From the NCBI GenBank assembly GCA_016869915.1, contig VGDA01000002.1:1-34977 (forward strand): a stretch of DNA of 34,977 bases, given 5' to 3'. The position numbers and the translations under genes are program-made. Shown here piece after piece: positions 1 through 8,148 of the stretch. Below the pieces are notes generated by a model. The model was not told the DNA's origin and made no database searches. It worked only from the letters and a program-made list of their open reading frames with translations. The stretch is from Alphaproteobacteria bacterium. Lineage in GTDB: Bacteria > Pseudomonadota > Alphaproteobacteria > CACIAM-22H2. Each line of letters begins with the position of its first letter. The stretch's first letter is position 1.

Positions 1-156
1 TGAGGAGCGGACGGCGCGGCTCCGGCCCGGGCGCGCGCGGCGGCCCCGCGGGCGGGTGCGATTCCGCCCTTGAAAAACATCCCCGGTTAAATAGATGCTT
101 CGCGCCCCGCCGCCCCGAGGCGTCGGGAAAGCATTTGCGTATCAGGGAGTTGGCGC
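1..156. promoter_or_regulatory. Upstream region of the ABC export operon with a weak candidate promoter
   Basis: No gene is visible here. The first 60 bases are almost pure G+C, then a short AT-rich patch follows. TTGAAA at 70-75 and TAGATG at 92-97 are 16 bases apart and could be a sigma70-like -35/-10 pair on the plus strand. The -10 match is poor. A Shine-Dalgarno-like AGGGAG at 144-149 lies seven bases before the ATG at 157 and supports that start. Confidence 0.3.
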
Positions 157-1122
157 ATGGATCCGATGGTGGCCGTTCGCGGCCTGTGCAAGGCCTTCGG
201 CGCGATCCGCGCGGTCGACGACATCACCTTCGAGGTGCGGCGCGGCGAGGTCCTCGGTTTCCTCGGCCCGAACGGCGCCGGGAAGTCGACGACGATGAAG
301 ATGATCACCGGCTTCCTCACGCCGAGCGCCGGCAGCGCGACCATCTGCGGCCACGACGTCGCCGCGGAGCCGGTCAAGGCCAAGGCGCGGATCGGCTACC
401 TGCCCGAGGGCGCGCCGGCCTATCCGGACATGACGCCAGCGGGCTTCCTGCGCTTCATTGCAGACATTCGCGGCGTCCCGGCCGCCGACCGCGCCAGGCG
501 GATCGACTTCGCGGTCGGCCGCACGCAGCTCGGCGGCGTCCTGCACCAGCCGATCGAGACCCTCTCCAAGGGCTTCAAGCGCCGCGTCGGCCTCGCCCAG
601 GCGATCCTTCACGATCCCGAGGTGCTCATCCTCGACGAGCCGACCGACGGCCTCGACCCGAACCAGAAGCACGAGGTGCGCGGGCTGATCGCCGAGCTGG
701 CGCGCGAGAAGGCGACGATCATCTCCACCCACATCCTCGAGGAGGTCGACGCGGTCTGCTCGCGCGCCCTCATCATCGCGCAGGGCCGGGTCGTCGCCGA
801 CGGCACGCCGCGCGAGCTCGAGGCCCGCTCGCGCTGGCACAACGCGGTGTCGATGGTCCTGCCCCGCGCCAACGCGGCGGCGCTGCGCGAGGCGCTCGGC
901 CGCGCCGCCGGCGTGGCCGCCATCGAGGAGGACGCGGTCGACGCGCGCCTCGCCCGCGTCACCGCCTTCCCGCAGGGCGGTGCCAGCCTCGTCGCCGAGC
1001 TCGGCGCGATCGGCCGCGACCCCGCCTTCGCCGTCGCCGAGATCCGCGTCGAGCGCGGCCGCCTCGACGAGATCTTCCGTTCCGTCACCGCGCGCAGCAA
1101 CGCCCCGAGGGCCGCAGCATGA
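157..1122 (+). CDS. ABC transporter ATP-binding protein, GldA-like
   Basis: This 321-residue protein is the ATPase of an ABC-2 type exporter. Visible motifs are Walker A GPNGAGKST (residues 37-45), a signature-like LSKGF (136-140), Walker B LILDEP (157-162) and the H-loop histidine in STHILEE (about 192). The roughly 100-residue C-terminal extension after the nucleotide-binding domain is usual for ABC-2 exporters. The ATG at 157 has a good ribosome binding site. Its TGA overlaps the permease ATG (ATGA at 1119-1122), so the two are translationally coupled. Together with the GldG-like and DUF4340-like genes downstream it forms the set often named after gliding-motility GldA/F/G. In proteobacteria the exported substrate is unknown and the gliding label should not be taken literally. 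Confidence 0.93.
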   Translation: MDPMVAVRGLCKAFGAIRAVDDITFEVRRGEVLGFLGPNGAGKSTTMKMITGFLTPSAGSATICGHDVAAEPVKAKARIGYLPEGAPAYPDMTPAGFLRFIADIRGVPAADRARRIDFAVGRTQLGGVLHQPIETLSKGFKRRVGLAQAILHDPEVLILDEPTDGLDPNQKHEVRGLIAELAREKATIISTHILEEVDAVCSRALIIAQGRVVADGTPRELEARSRWHNAVSMVLPRANAAALREALGRAAGVAAIEEDAVDARLARVTAFPQGGASLVAELGAIGRDPAFAVAEIRVERGRLDEIFRSVTARSNAPRAAA

Positions 1123-1925
1123 GCCAGACCTTCACCATCTTCCGGCGCGAGTTCGCGGGCTATTTCGCGACCCCCGTCGCCTATGTCTTCCTCGTGATGA
1201 CCTTCACCATCTTCCGGCGCGAGTTCGCGGGCTATTTCGCGACCCCCGTCGCCTATGTCTTCCTCGTGATCTTCCTGGTCTTCGCGGCGACGCTGACCTT
1301 CCAGCTCGGCAACTTCTTCGAGCGCGGCCAGGCCGACCTCGCCTCGTTCTTCATGTGGCATCCCTGGCTCTACCTGTTCCTCATCCCCGCGATCTCGATG
1401 CGGCTCTGGTCGGAGGAGCGCAAGCAGGGGACGATCGAGCTCTTCCTCACCCTGCCGATCGGCCTCGGCCAGGCGGTCCTCGGCAAGTTCCTCGCCGCCT
1501 GGGCCTTCACCGGCGTCGCGCTGGCCCTGACGTTCCCGATCTGGCTCACGGTCAACTGGCTGGGCACGCCCGACAACGGCGTGATCCTCTCGGGCTACGC
1601 CGGAAGCCTGCTGATGGCCGGCGGGATCCTCGCGATCGGCGCCTGCATCTCCGCGACCACCAAGAACCAGGTCATCGCCTTCGTCGTGACGGCGGCGGTC
1701 GCGTTCCTGTTCACGGTCAGCGGCACCGCCGTGGTGCTCAACTTCTTCTCGGGATGGGCGCCGGAGTGGTTCACCGAGGCGATCAGGTCGTTCAGCTTCC
1801 TGACGCATTTCAACGCGATGAACCGCGGCGTCATCGACATCAAGGACGTGTTCTTCTTCTCCAGCCTGATCGCGCTCTTCCTGTTCGCGAACGCGATCGT
1901 CGTCGACATCAAGAAGGCGGGTTGA
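1119..1925 (+). CDS. ABC-2 type permease, GldF-like, with a duplicated N-terminal segment
   Basis: This is the membrane subunit paired with the preceding ATPase. Hydrophobic segments run along most of the length, including YLFLIPAIS, a GILAIGAC helix, a FVVTAAVAFLFTV helix and a C-terminal LIALFLFANAIVV helix. As written it has 268 residues. Residues 4-27 are repeated directly as 28-51 by an exact 72-bp tandem duplication, so the first membrane helix appears twice. Removing one copy gives 244 residues, closer to what I expect of GldF-like permeases. The duplication keeps the frame, so the gene is open either way. A doubled first helix would be expected to invert or disrupt topology, which makes a sequence artefact more likely than a functional variant. 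Four bases separate it from the next gene. Confidence 0.88.
   Translation: MSQTFTIFRREFAGYFATPVAYVFLVMTFTIFRREFAGYFATPVAYVFLVIFLVFAATLTFQLGNFFERGQADLASFFMWHPWLYLFLIPAISMRLWSEERKQGTIELFLTLPIGLGQAVLGKFLAAWAFTGVALALTFPIWLTVNWLGTPDNGVILSGYAGSLLMAGGILAIGACISATTKNQVIAFVVTAAVAFLFTVSGTAVVLNFFSGWAPEWFTEAIRSFSFLTHFNAMNRGVIDIKDVFFFSSLIALFLFANAIVVDIKKAG
1127..1270 (+). repeat. 72-bp exact tandem duplication, in frame
   Basis: Bases 1127-1198 are identical to 1199-1270. The unit is 24 codons and doubles the first transmembrane segment of the ABC permease. The matches stop exactly at 1126/1198 on the left and 1199/1271 on the right. Confidence 0.97.
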
Positions 1926-1929
1926 CCCA

Positions 1930-3876
1930 ATGAGCATGCCCGGTTCCTCCCTCCAGCGCGGCGGCTTCGCCGCCCTCGCCCTCGCCCTGGCTGTCGCGGC
2001 GTTCTTCGGCTCGAACATCGCGGTCGACCGCGCGGCCAACGGAATGCGCGCCGACCTCACGCAGGAGAAGCTCTTTACCCTCTCGCCCGGCACGCGCAGC
2101 CTGCTGTCGAAGATCGAGGAGCCGGTGACGCTGCGGCTCTACGTGTCGGAGCGGCTGACGCGCGAGATCCCCTCCTACGGTACCTACGCGACGCGGGTGC
2201 GCGAGCTGCTGGAGGAATACAAGGCAGCCTCCGCCGGCAAGGTCCGCCTGATGTTCGTCGACCCGCAGCCCTTCTCGGACGAGGAGGAGCGCGCCGTCGC
2301 CACGGGAATCCAGGGCGTGCCGGTCAACCAGTCCGGCGAGCAGGTCTATTTCGGCATTGCCGGCTCGAGCAGCGGCGACAAGGAGGCGGTGATCCCGTTC
2401 CTGCAGCCCGAGCGCGAGAGCTTCCTCGAGCACGACCTCACCAAGCTCGTCTTCGAGCTGACCGTCACGAAGAAGCGCGCGGTCGGCCTGCTGACCACCC
2501 TGCCGCTGCAGGGCCAGTTCATGGGCCCGCGCAACCCGCCGCAGCCCTGGGCGATCCACGACCAGCTGTCGCAGCAATTCGACCTCCAGCGCATCGACCG
2601 CGACGCCGCCGTCATCCCCGAGACGATCGACGTGCTGATGGTCGTGCATCCGCGCGAGCTGCCCCCCAGGACGCTCTACGCGATCGACCAGTTCGTGCTG
2701 CGCGGCGGCCGCGCGCTCGTCTTCGTCGACCCGCATGCCGAGGGGGAGATGGGTCGCCCGGGCCCCGCGGCGCAGAGCGGGCAGACCGGCTCCGACATGC
2801 CCGAGTTGCTCAAGGCCTGGGGCGTCGAGCTCGTCCAGGGCAGGATCGCCGGCGACCGCCAGGCCGCGCGTCGCGTCAGCGCCGGGGCCGGCCAGCGCGT
2901 CCAGGCCGTCGACTACCTCGCCTGGCTGTCGCTGCGCGACGCGGCGCTGTCCAAGGGCGACGTGCTGCTCGCTGACGTTCAGTCCATCAACATGGCGAGC
3001 GCGGGCATCCTGCGCCCCGTCGCCGGCTCGGGCGTCGCCATGACGCCGCTCATCAGCACCTCGGAGCAGGCGCAGGAGATCGACGTCGAGAAGGTCAAGT
3101 TCGCGCCCGATCCCGTGGCCCTGCTCTCGGGCTTCAAGTCCGGCGGCGAGCGCCTGGTCCTCGCGGCACGCCTGCGCGGCCCCGCGAAGACTGCCTTCCC
3201 CGACGGCGCGCCGAAGGAGGAGAAGAAGGAAGGCGAGGCGGAGGCCGCCAAGCCAGACGCCCCCGCCCTGCCCGCGCATCTCGCGGCCTCGCGCGACCCG
3301 ATCAACGTCATCGTGGTCGCCGACACCGACATGCTCGAGGACAGGTCCTGGGCCCAGGTGCAGGAGTTCTTCGGCCAGCGCCTCGTGCGGCCGGTCGCGA
3401 ACAACGGCGACTTCGTCGTCAACGCGGTCGACCACCTCGGCGGCAGCGACGACCTGATCTCGCTGCGCTCGCGCGGCCAGTCGACACGGCCCTTCACGGT
3501 CGTGCAGGAGATCCAGCGCCAGGCCGAGCTCTCCTTCCGCTCAAAGGAGCGCGAGCTGACCGAGAAGCTGAAGGCAACCGAGGCGAAGCTCAAGGAACTG
3601 CAGACCAAGGAGCAGGGCGAGGGCGCGGCGCGCTCGATCGTCACCGCGGGCCAGCAGCAGGCGATCGACCAGTTCCGCGCCGAGATGCTGGAGACGCGCC
3701 GCGAGCTGCGCGAGGTCCAGTACAACCTCAACCGCGACATCGACCTGCTGCAGGCCTGGGTGCGCGCGGTCAACATCGCCCTCATCCCCGCCCTGATCGG
3801 CCTGTTCGCCGTGGCGCTCGGGCTGGCGCGCGTCGCGCGCCGGCGCCGGGCAGCCGCCGCGCGCGCGACCGCCTGA
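1930..3876 (+). CDS. GldG-like ABC transporter auxiliary protein
   Basis: This 648-residue protein has an N-terminal membrane anchor (ALALALAVAAFFGSN, about 14-30), a large non-cytoplasmic region, and a C-terminal helix (IALIPALIGLFAVALGLA, about 620-637) followed by an Arg-rich tail. The order matches the Gldg_ABC_transp family: an FTLSPGT segment soon after the anchor, then a domain with strands such as RLYVSE and VRLMFVDP, then the LVFVDPHAEGEMG region typical of the second half. Residues about 530-605 are rich in K, E and L and look like a coiled coil just before the last helix. It probably assembles with the permease as the periplasmic part of the exporter. The ATG at 1930 follows the permease stop by four bases. 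Confidence 0.87.
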   Translation: MSMPGSSLQRGGFAALALALAVAAFFGSNIAVDRAANGMRADLTQEKLFTLSPGTRSLLSKIEEPVTLRLYVSERLTREIPSYGTYATRVRELLEEYKAASAGKVRLMFVDPQPFSDEEERAVATGIQGVPVNQSGEQVYFGIAGSSSGDKEAVIPFLQPERESFLEHDLTKLVFELTVTKKRAVGLLTTLPLQGQFMGPRNPPQPWAIHDQLSQQFDLQRIDRDAAVIPETIDVLMVVHPRELPPRTLYAIDQFVLRGGRALVFVDPHAEGEMGRPGPAAQSGQTGSDMPELLKAWGVELVQGRIAGDRQAARRVSAGAGQRVQAVDYLAWLSLRDAALSKGDVLLADVQSINMASAGILRPVAGSGVAMTPLISTSEQAQEIDVEKVKFAPDPVALLSGFKSGGERLVLAARLRGPAKTAFPDGAPKEEKKEGEAEAAKPDAPALPAHLAASRDPINVIVVADTDMLEDRSWAQVQEFFGQRLVRPVANNGDFVVNAVDHLGGSDDLISLRSRGQSTRPFTVVQEIQRQAELSFRSKERELTEKLKATEAKLKELQTKEQGEGAARSIVTAGQQQAIDQFRAEMLETRRELREVQYNLNRDIDLLQAWVRAVNIALIPALIGLFAVALGLARVARRRRAAAARATA

Positions 3877-3898
3877 CGCCGCACCGGAGCAGAGCGAC

Positions 3899-4960
3899 AT
3901 GCGCAACGCCACCACCCTCACCCTGCTCGCCGGCGCCGCCATGGCGAGCGCCGTCGTCGCGTACCTGCTCGCGCCGGCGGGAGACCCGGCGGAGATACGG
4001 CTCGGCGAGCGCATCTTCCCCGAGCTCGCCGGCCGTGCCGCGGAGGTCGCGACCATCGAGATGCAGCGCCCCGACGGGCCGGTGGTGATCCGGCGCGAGG
4101 GCGAGCGCTGGATCCTGCCGGAGTCCGCCGGCTACCAGGCGGACGGCGCGCGGATCCGCCAGCTCTTCTTCGAGGTGTCCGAGCTGCGCACGCTCGAGGC
4201 CAAGACCCGCAGCAAGGATGTCTATCCGTCCCTCGAGCTGGAGGACCGCGACGCGCCGGGCGCGAAGTCGACGCGCGTCGCCTTCCGCGACGCGCAGGGC
4301 AAGGAGGTCGTCGCGCTGCTCGCCGGCAAGAACCGCTTCGGGCGCGGCGGCGGCGGCGAGGACGCGGTCTACGTGCGTCGCGCGGGCGACGCGCAGGCCT
4401 GGCTCGCGCGCGGCCGCCTCACGGTCGGCCGCGACGCGCTGCAATGGATGGAGCGCGAGGTGGCGAATGTCGCGCGCGAACGCGTGCGCGTCGCCACGAT
4501 CCGCCACGCCGACGGCGCGACCACCGAGGTCTCGAAGCCGTCGCCCGCCGAGCGCGACTTCGTGCTCGCCGGCGTCCCGGAGGACCGCAAGCCGAAGTCG
4601 AACTGGGAGATCGGGAGCGTCGCAGCGGTGTTCGAACGCCTCGACCTCGAGGACGTGCGCAAGGCCGAGGGCTTCCCGGCAGGCGGCACCGTGGCTACGG
4701 TCTCCACCTTCGACGGGCTCGAGGTGTCGGCCCGGCTGGTGGAGATCGAAGGTGTGTTCTGGGCCGCGATCTCGGCCCGCGCGGAGCCCCCGGCGCAACT
4801 GCCGGAAGGCGGCACGGGCCTCAAGGCGGCGGACGAGGTGAAGGCCGAGGCGGACGCGATCTCCCGCCGCGCCGCGCCCTGGATCTACCGGCTGCCGATC
4901 TTCAACCTCGAGAACATGCGACGCAAGGTCGATGACCTGCTGGAGGCGAAGGAGGGCTGA
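3899..4960 (+). CDS. DUF4340-like protein, last gene of the Gld-like ABC operon
   Basis: The product has 353 residues with an N-terminal membrane helix (LTLLAGAAMASAVVAYLLA, about 8-26) and a soluble, presumably periplasmic body. The body repeats a beta-rich pattern (VVIRREGERWILPES, then a second copy-like segment around residue 190) with a YQADGARIRQLFFEVSELR stretch, characteristic of the DUF4340 family that follows GldG homologues in many proteobacteria. No catalytic motif is evident. It likely contributes to the assembly or substrate handling of the exporter. The ATG at 3899 lies 22 bases after the GldG-like stop. Its own stop codon is the loop of a strong hairpin (4948-4970). Confidence 0.82.
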   Translation: MRNATTLTLLAGAAMASAVVAYLLAPAGDPAEIRLGERIFPELAGRAAEVATIEMQRPDGPVVIRREGERWILPESAGYQADGARIRQLFFEVSELRTLEAKTRSKDVYPSLELEDRDAPGAKSTRVAFRDAQGKEVVALLAGKNRFGRGGGGEDAVYVRRAGDAQAWLARGRLTVGRDALQWMEREVANVARERVRVATIRHADGATTEVSKPSPAERDFVLAGVPEDRKPKSNWEIGSVAAVFERLDLEDVRKAEGFPAGGTVATVSTFDGLEVSARLVEIEGVFWAAISARAEPPAQLPEGGTGLKAADEVKAEADAISRRAAPWIYRLPIFNLENMRRKVDDLLEAKEG

Positions 4961-4970
4961 GCCCTCCTTC
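4948..4970. terminator. Hairpin with the stop codon as loop, likely bidirectional terminator
   Basis: GAAGGAGGGC (4948-4957) pairs perfectly with GCCCTCCTTC (4961-4970) to give a 10-bp stem. The three-base loop TGA is the stop codon of the DUF4340-like gene. It sits between convergent genes and could serve both. There is no clear U-tract on the plus strand. Confidence 0.6.
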
Positions 4971-4987
4971 CGCCCGGCGGTGGCTCC

Positions 4988-5461
4988 TCAGGCGGCGCCC
5001 GCCACGCGCATGGTCACGATCTTGTCGGGGACGCGCGGCGGCTCTCCGCGCTTGATCGCGTCGACATGCTCCATGCCCTCCACGACCTCGCCCCAGACCG
5101 TGTACTGGCCGTTCAGGAACGAGCCCTCGTCGAACATGATGAAGAACTGGCTGTCAGCGCTGTCGGGGTTCTGGCTGCGGGCCATGCCGCAGGTGCCGCG
5201 CACGAAGGGCTCCCGGCTGAACTCGGCGCGCAGGCGCTTGCCCGAGCCCCCCATCCCGCTGCCGGTCGGGTCGCCGCCCTGGGCCATGAAGCCCTCGATG
5301 ACGCGGTGGAACACGATGCCGTCGTAGAAGCCCTCGGTGGCGAGTTCCTTGATGCGGGCGACATGGTTCGGCGCGAGGTCGGGCCGCAGGCGGATGACCA
5401 CGCGGCCGCTCGCGAGGTCCATCCACAGCGTGTTGGCGGGATCCAGGGCCATTGCGCTCAC
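4988..5461 (-). CDS. Peptidyl-prolyl cis-trans isomerase, cyclophilin type, cytoplasmic
   Basis: This 157-residue cyclophilin has the core motifs FHRVIEGFMAQGGDPTGSG, SREPFVRGTCGMAR, SQFFIMF and NGQYTVWGEV. The active-site Arg (FHR) and the SQFFI segment are present. It has no signal peptide, so it should act in the cytoplasm on prolyl bonds of folding proteins. The GTG at 5461 overlaps the TGA of the upstream cyclophilin (bases 5458-5461), indicating translational coupling. An ATG three codons later (5452) is the alternative start. It is a close paralogue of its neighbour, with nearly the same motif block, and is convergent with the ABC operon. Confidence 0.93.
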   Translation of the reverse strand: MSAMALDPANTLWMDLASGRVVIRLRPDLAPNHVARIKELATEGFYDGIVFHRVIEGFMAQGGDPTGSGMGGSGKRLRAEFSREPFVRGTCGMARSQNPDSADSQFFIMFDEGSFLNGQYTVWGEVVEGMEHVDAIKRGEPPRVPDKIVTMRVAGAA

Positions 5462-6003
5462 TCCTTGACGTCGGCCGCGACGCGCAGCCGGATGATGCGA
5501 TCGGGTTCGCGCGGCGGCTCGCCGCGCACGATCCGGTCGACGAAGGCCATCCCCGAGGCCACGCGGCCCCAGACCGTGTACTGGCCGTTCAGCCCCGGGT
5601 TGGGCTGGAACATGATGAAGAACTGGCTGTCGCCGGAATGCGGGTTCGAGGAGCGCGCCATGCCGACCGTGCCGCGCACGAAGGGCTCGCGGCTGAACTC
5701 GGCGACCAGCGTCTTCCCGGAGCCGCCGCGGCCGGTGCCGGTCGGGTCGCCGGTCTGGGCCATGAACCCGTCGATGACGCGGTGGAAGACGATGCCGTCG
5801 TAGAAGCGCTGGCGCGCGAGTTCCTTGATCCGCTCGACATGGCGCGGCGCGAGGTCCGGGCGCAGCTCGATCACCACGCGGCCATCCTTCAGGTCGAGGA
5901 AGAGCGTGTTCTCGGGATCACGCGGCGCCTGCGCGCTCGCGATCGCCATGAAGGCGAGCATCGCCGCGGCGACGCGGCCCATCGAAAGAAGCGCCTTCAG
6001 CAC
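5458..6003 (-). CDS. Peptidyl-prolyl cis-trans isomerase, cyclophilin type, exported
   Basis: This 181-residue cyclophilin has the same core as its neighbour (FHRVIDGFMAQTGDPTGTG, SREPFVRGTVGMAR, SQFFIMF, NGQYTVWG) plus a signal peptide: MLKALL, a hydrophobic AAAMLAFMAIAS stretch, and a likely AQA cleavage site near residue 26. It should act in the periplasm. The start is GTG at 6003, chosen because a very strong purine-rich Shine-Dalgarno sequence (GGAGGAGGAGGG) ends about five bases upstream. The pair of a secreted and a cytoplasmic cyclophilin in one overlapping operon is common in alphaproteobacteria and probably arose by duplication. Confidence 0.93.
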   Translation of the reverse strand: MLKALLSMGRVAAAMLAFMAIASAQAPRDPENTLFLDLKDGRVVIELRPDLAPRHVERIKELARQRFYDGIVFHRVIDGFMAQTGDPTGTGRGGSGKTLVAEFSREPFVRGTVGMARSSNPHSGDSQFFIMFQPNPGLNGQYTVWGRVASGMAFVDRIVRGEPPREPDRIIRLRVAADVKE

Positions 6004-6074
6004 GACAACCCTCCTCCTCCTTGACGCAGGCGGCGGAGAATAGGAACGCGTCCCGCGAAAGGCAAACGAAGGCT

Positions 6075-6116
6075 GGCGTCCCGGCGTGCGGCACGCCCGC
6101 CGCGCGCCGGGACGCC
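6075..6116 (-). terminator. Terminator-like hairpin after the response regulator
   Basis: GGCGTCCCGGCG (6075-6086) is perfectly complementary to CGCCGGGACGCC (6105-6116), a 12-bp stem with an 18-base loop. Read on the minus strand it begins six bases after the response-regulator stop and is followed by a T-rich stretch (CCTTCGTTTGCCTTTCG). Confidence 0.6.
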
Positions 6117-6121
6117 GGGCG

Positions 6122-6817
6122 TCAGGCGACGGCCGGCAGGCGCTCGCGCGCGAAGAACGCAGCCTGAGTTCGGTTGGACACGCCCAGCTTCTTGAAGATC
6201 ATCCGCAGGTGGACCTTCACCGTCGTGTCGGTGATGCCGAGGTCGCGCGCGATCTGCTTGTTCGACGCCCCGCGCGCGAGGCAGGCGAGGATCTGCTGCT
6301 CGCGCTCGGTCAGGCGCGCCGAGCGCAGCGGGCTCTCCGCGGCCTCGGCCTGCGGCTCGCCGCCGGGCTGGAGCGCGATGGGTCGCGGGCTCCCCGCGTC
6401 CGCGGACGGCGCGAGGCTCGGGTCGAGCGCGCTGGCGGAGACGTAGGTGCCGCCGTCGCGCACGATGCGGACGATCTGCGCCAGGACCGAGAGTGGCTGG
6501 CACTTGACGATGTAGCCTCGCGCGCCGCGCCTCACGGCCTCGACCTGGTAGCGCGACTGCGACGAGCCGGAGACGACCAGGAACGGGATCGCCGGGAAGT
6601 CGCGGACCAGCGCCGCCAGCCCATCGAAGTTGGCGAAGCCCGGCATGATGAGGTCGAGCAGCACGACCTCGGTGTCCGGGTTGGCCCGGAGCTGGGCGTC
6701 GACCCCGTCATAGTCCTCGGCCTCCAGCACCTGCGTGCCGGCCCCGAGCAGGACCCCGAGCCCGTCGGAGACCGCCGTGCGGAACATCGCGTGGTCGTCG
6801 GCAATGAGCAGTTTCAT
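6122..6817 (-). CDS. Response regulator, NarL/FixJ family
   Basis: This 231-residue regulator has an N-terminal receiver domain and a C-terminal LuxR-type helix-turn-helix. Receiver residues are D7/D8 (IADDH), phosphoacceptor D55 (VVLLDLIMPG), S83 (LVVSGS) and K105 (YIVKC). The HTH spans about 165-225, with LTEREQQILACLARG, NKQIARDLGI and TVKVHLRMIFKKLGV. A low-complexity linker (about 130-160) joins them. The ATG at 6817 is preceded by GGAGGA at seven bases' spacing. No histidine kinase lies within the window, so it is an orphan here. It is transcribed away from galE and probably ends at the 6075-6116 hairpin. Confidence 0.93.
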   Translation of the reverse strand: MKLLIADDHAMFRTAVSDGLGVLLGAGTQVLEAEDYDGVDAQLRANPDTEVVLLDLIMPGFANFDGLAALVRDFPAIPFLVVSGSSQSRYQVEAVRRGARGYIVKCQPLSVLAQIVRIVRDGGTYVSASALDPSLAPSADAGSPRPIALQPGGEPQAEAAESPLRSARLTEREQQILACLARGASNKQIARDLGITDTTVKVHLRMIFKKLGVSNRTQAAFFARERLPAVA

Positions 6818-7109
6818 GCGTGTGTCCTCCCCGAAGCAATTCTCTACTCTTGCGGGAGAAAGTCAGCCCGCGCGGCGGAGTAGCCTGCCTGGCGGATGTG
6901 CGTAACCGCGCCTTGGCGAAGAACCGGCCCCGGCCTGGAAATTATCAAGCGACCGCAATGGCCTGGACGGACAAAGTGCCGCGCGACAGGAACTGCGGCA
7001 TCGTCCAGCGCCTGGCGCCGGAAGGGACAAGTTGCGCATCACCCGCCGGAACCTGTATCGGGAAGCGCGTTCCGGCCGGGATGCCGAGGCGCGCGATGGG
7101 CAGGCAAGG
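6818..7109. other. Divergent intergenic region between the response regulator and galE
   Basis: These 292 bases hold no convincing gene. The side next to the regulator is moderately AT-rich (6835-6860) and carries its ribosome binding site. The galE-proximal part is open in the galE frame from a TTG at 7032, but lacks family-like sequence before the ATG at 7110. I found no convincing -35/-10 pair or operator. Confidence 0.5.
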
Positions 7110-8138
7110 ATGGGCAGGACGATCCTGGTGACCGGCGGTGCCGGCTATGTCGGCAGCCACTGCGTGGCCGCGCTGCTCGAGGCCGGCCACCGCGTGGTCG
7201 TCTTCGACAACCTGCACCAGGGCCATCGCGAGGCCGTGCTCCCGCAGGCGGAACTCGTGGTCGGCGACCTCGCCGACCGCGACGCGATCGCCGCCGCCTT
7301 CGCCGGCCGACGCTACGATGCGATCATGCATTTCGCCGGCAACATCCAGGTCGGCGAGTCGATGCGCCGCCCCTTCCTCTATCTCGGCGACAACGTGCAG
7401 TGCGCGGTCAACCTGCTCGAGGCAGCCGCCGCCCATGGCGTCTCGCGCTTCGTCTTCTCCTCGACCTGCGCGATCTTCGGCGCCACGGGACGCGCCTCGA
7501 TCGATGAGGACGCGCCGGTCGCGCCGGAGGACGCGCCGGTCGCGCCGGGCAGCCCCTATGGCGAGTCGAAATACCTCGTCGAGCGCATCCTCGCCTGGGC
7601 CGAGCGCGTCCACGGCATCCGCTATGCGATCCTGCGCTACTTCAACGCCTGCGGCGCGCATCCCCACCTGCCGCTCTTCGAGGACCACGACCCGGAGACG
7701 CATCTCATCCCGATCGCGCTCGACTGCGCGCTGGGACGCCGCGAGGAGATGCAGGTCTTCGGTAACGACTACGACACGCCCGACGGCACCTGCCTGCGCG
7801 ACTACGTCCATGTCTGCGACCTCGCGGCGGCGCATCTGCGCGTCCTGGACCGGCTGGACGCGGGCAGCCGCGCCTACAATGTCGGCAGCGGCAACGGGCA
7901 CTCGGTGCGCGAGGTCCTCGACGCCGTGCGCCGCGTGACCGGGGTCGACTTCCCCGTGCGCATGCTGCCGCGACGGCCGGGGGACCTGCCGCGGCTCGTG
8001 GCCGACCCGTCGCGCATCCGCGCCGAGCTCGGCTGGACGCCCCGCTACGCATCGATCGACGAGATCGTCTCCACGGCCTGGCGCTGGCGCCGCGCCCATC
8101 CCGGCGGCTACGCCGAGCTGGCGCGCGCGCGAGGCTGA
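7110..8138 (+). CDS. galE: UDP-glucose 4-epimerase
   Basis: This 342-residue member of the extended SDR family interconverts UDP-glucose and UDP-galactose, supplying precursors for surface polysaccharide. It has the NAD-binding GGAGYVGSH at residues 9-17, the SSTCAIFG strand and the catalytic YGESKY (Tyr-x-x-x-Lys). The GDLPRLVADPS motif lies near the C-terminus. The ATG at 7110 is preferred over an upstream in-frame TTG (7032) because the dinucleotide fold starts right after it and the preceding residues are not family-like. A 21-bp tandem duplication (7506-7548) repeats EDAPVAP just before the catalytic Tyr; relatives typically have a single ED-PVAP there. The frame is kept. The gene converges on the acyl-CoA synthetase. 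Confidence 0.92.
   Translation: MGRTILVTGGAGYVGSHCVAALLEAGHRVVVFDNLHQGHREAVLPQAELVVGDLADRDAIAAAFAGRRYDAIMHFAGNIQVGESMRRPFLYLGDNVQCAVNLLEAAAAHGVSRFVFSSTCAIFGATGRASIDEDAPVAPEDAPVAPGSPYGESKYLVERILAWAERVHGIRYAILRYFNACGAHPHLPLFEDHDPETHLIPIALDCALGRREEMQVFGNDYDTPDGTCLRDYVHVCDLAAAHLRVLDRLDAGSRAYNVGSGNGHSVREVLDAVRRVTGVDFPVRMLPRRPGDLPRLVADPSRIRAELGWTPRYASIDEIVSTAWRWRRAHPGGYAELARARG
7506..7548 (+). repeat. 21-bp tandem duplication, in frame
   Basis: A 22-base match with period 21 (7506-7527 and 7527-7548) doubles seven codons in galE just upstream of the catalytic Tyr motif. Confidence 0.9.
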
Positions 8139-8148
8139 TCCGCGCGCG

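Noticed and set aside
7032..7109. Upstream TTG start for galE
   Set aside because: The extra 26 residues are Arg-rich and not family-like. The ATG at 7110 directly precedes the NAD-binding motif.
8122..8148. GC-only inverted repeat between galE and the acyl-CoA synthetase
   Set aside because: It is a CGCG-type low-complexity palindrome inside the ends of both genes with no T-run, too weak to call a terminator.
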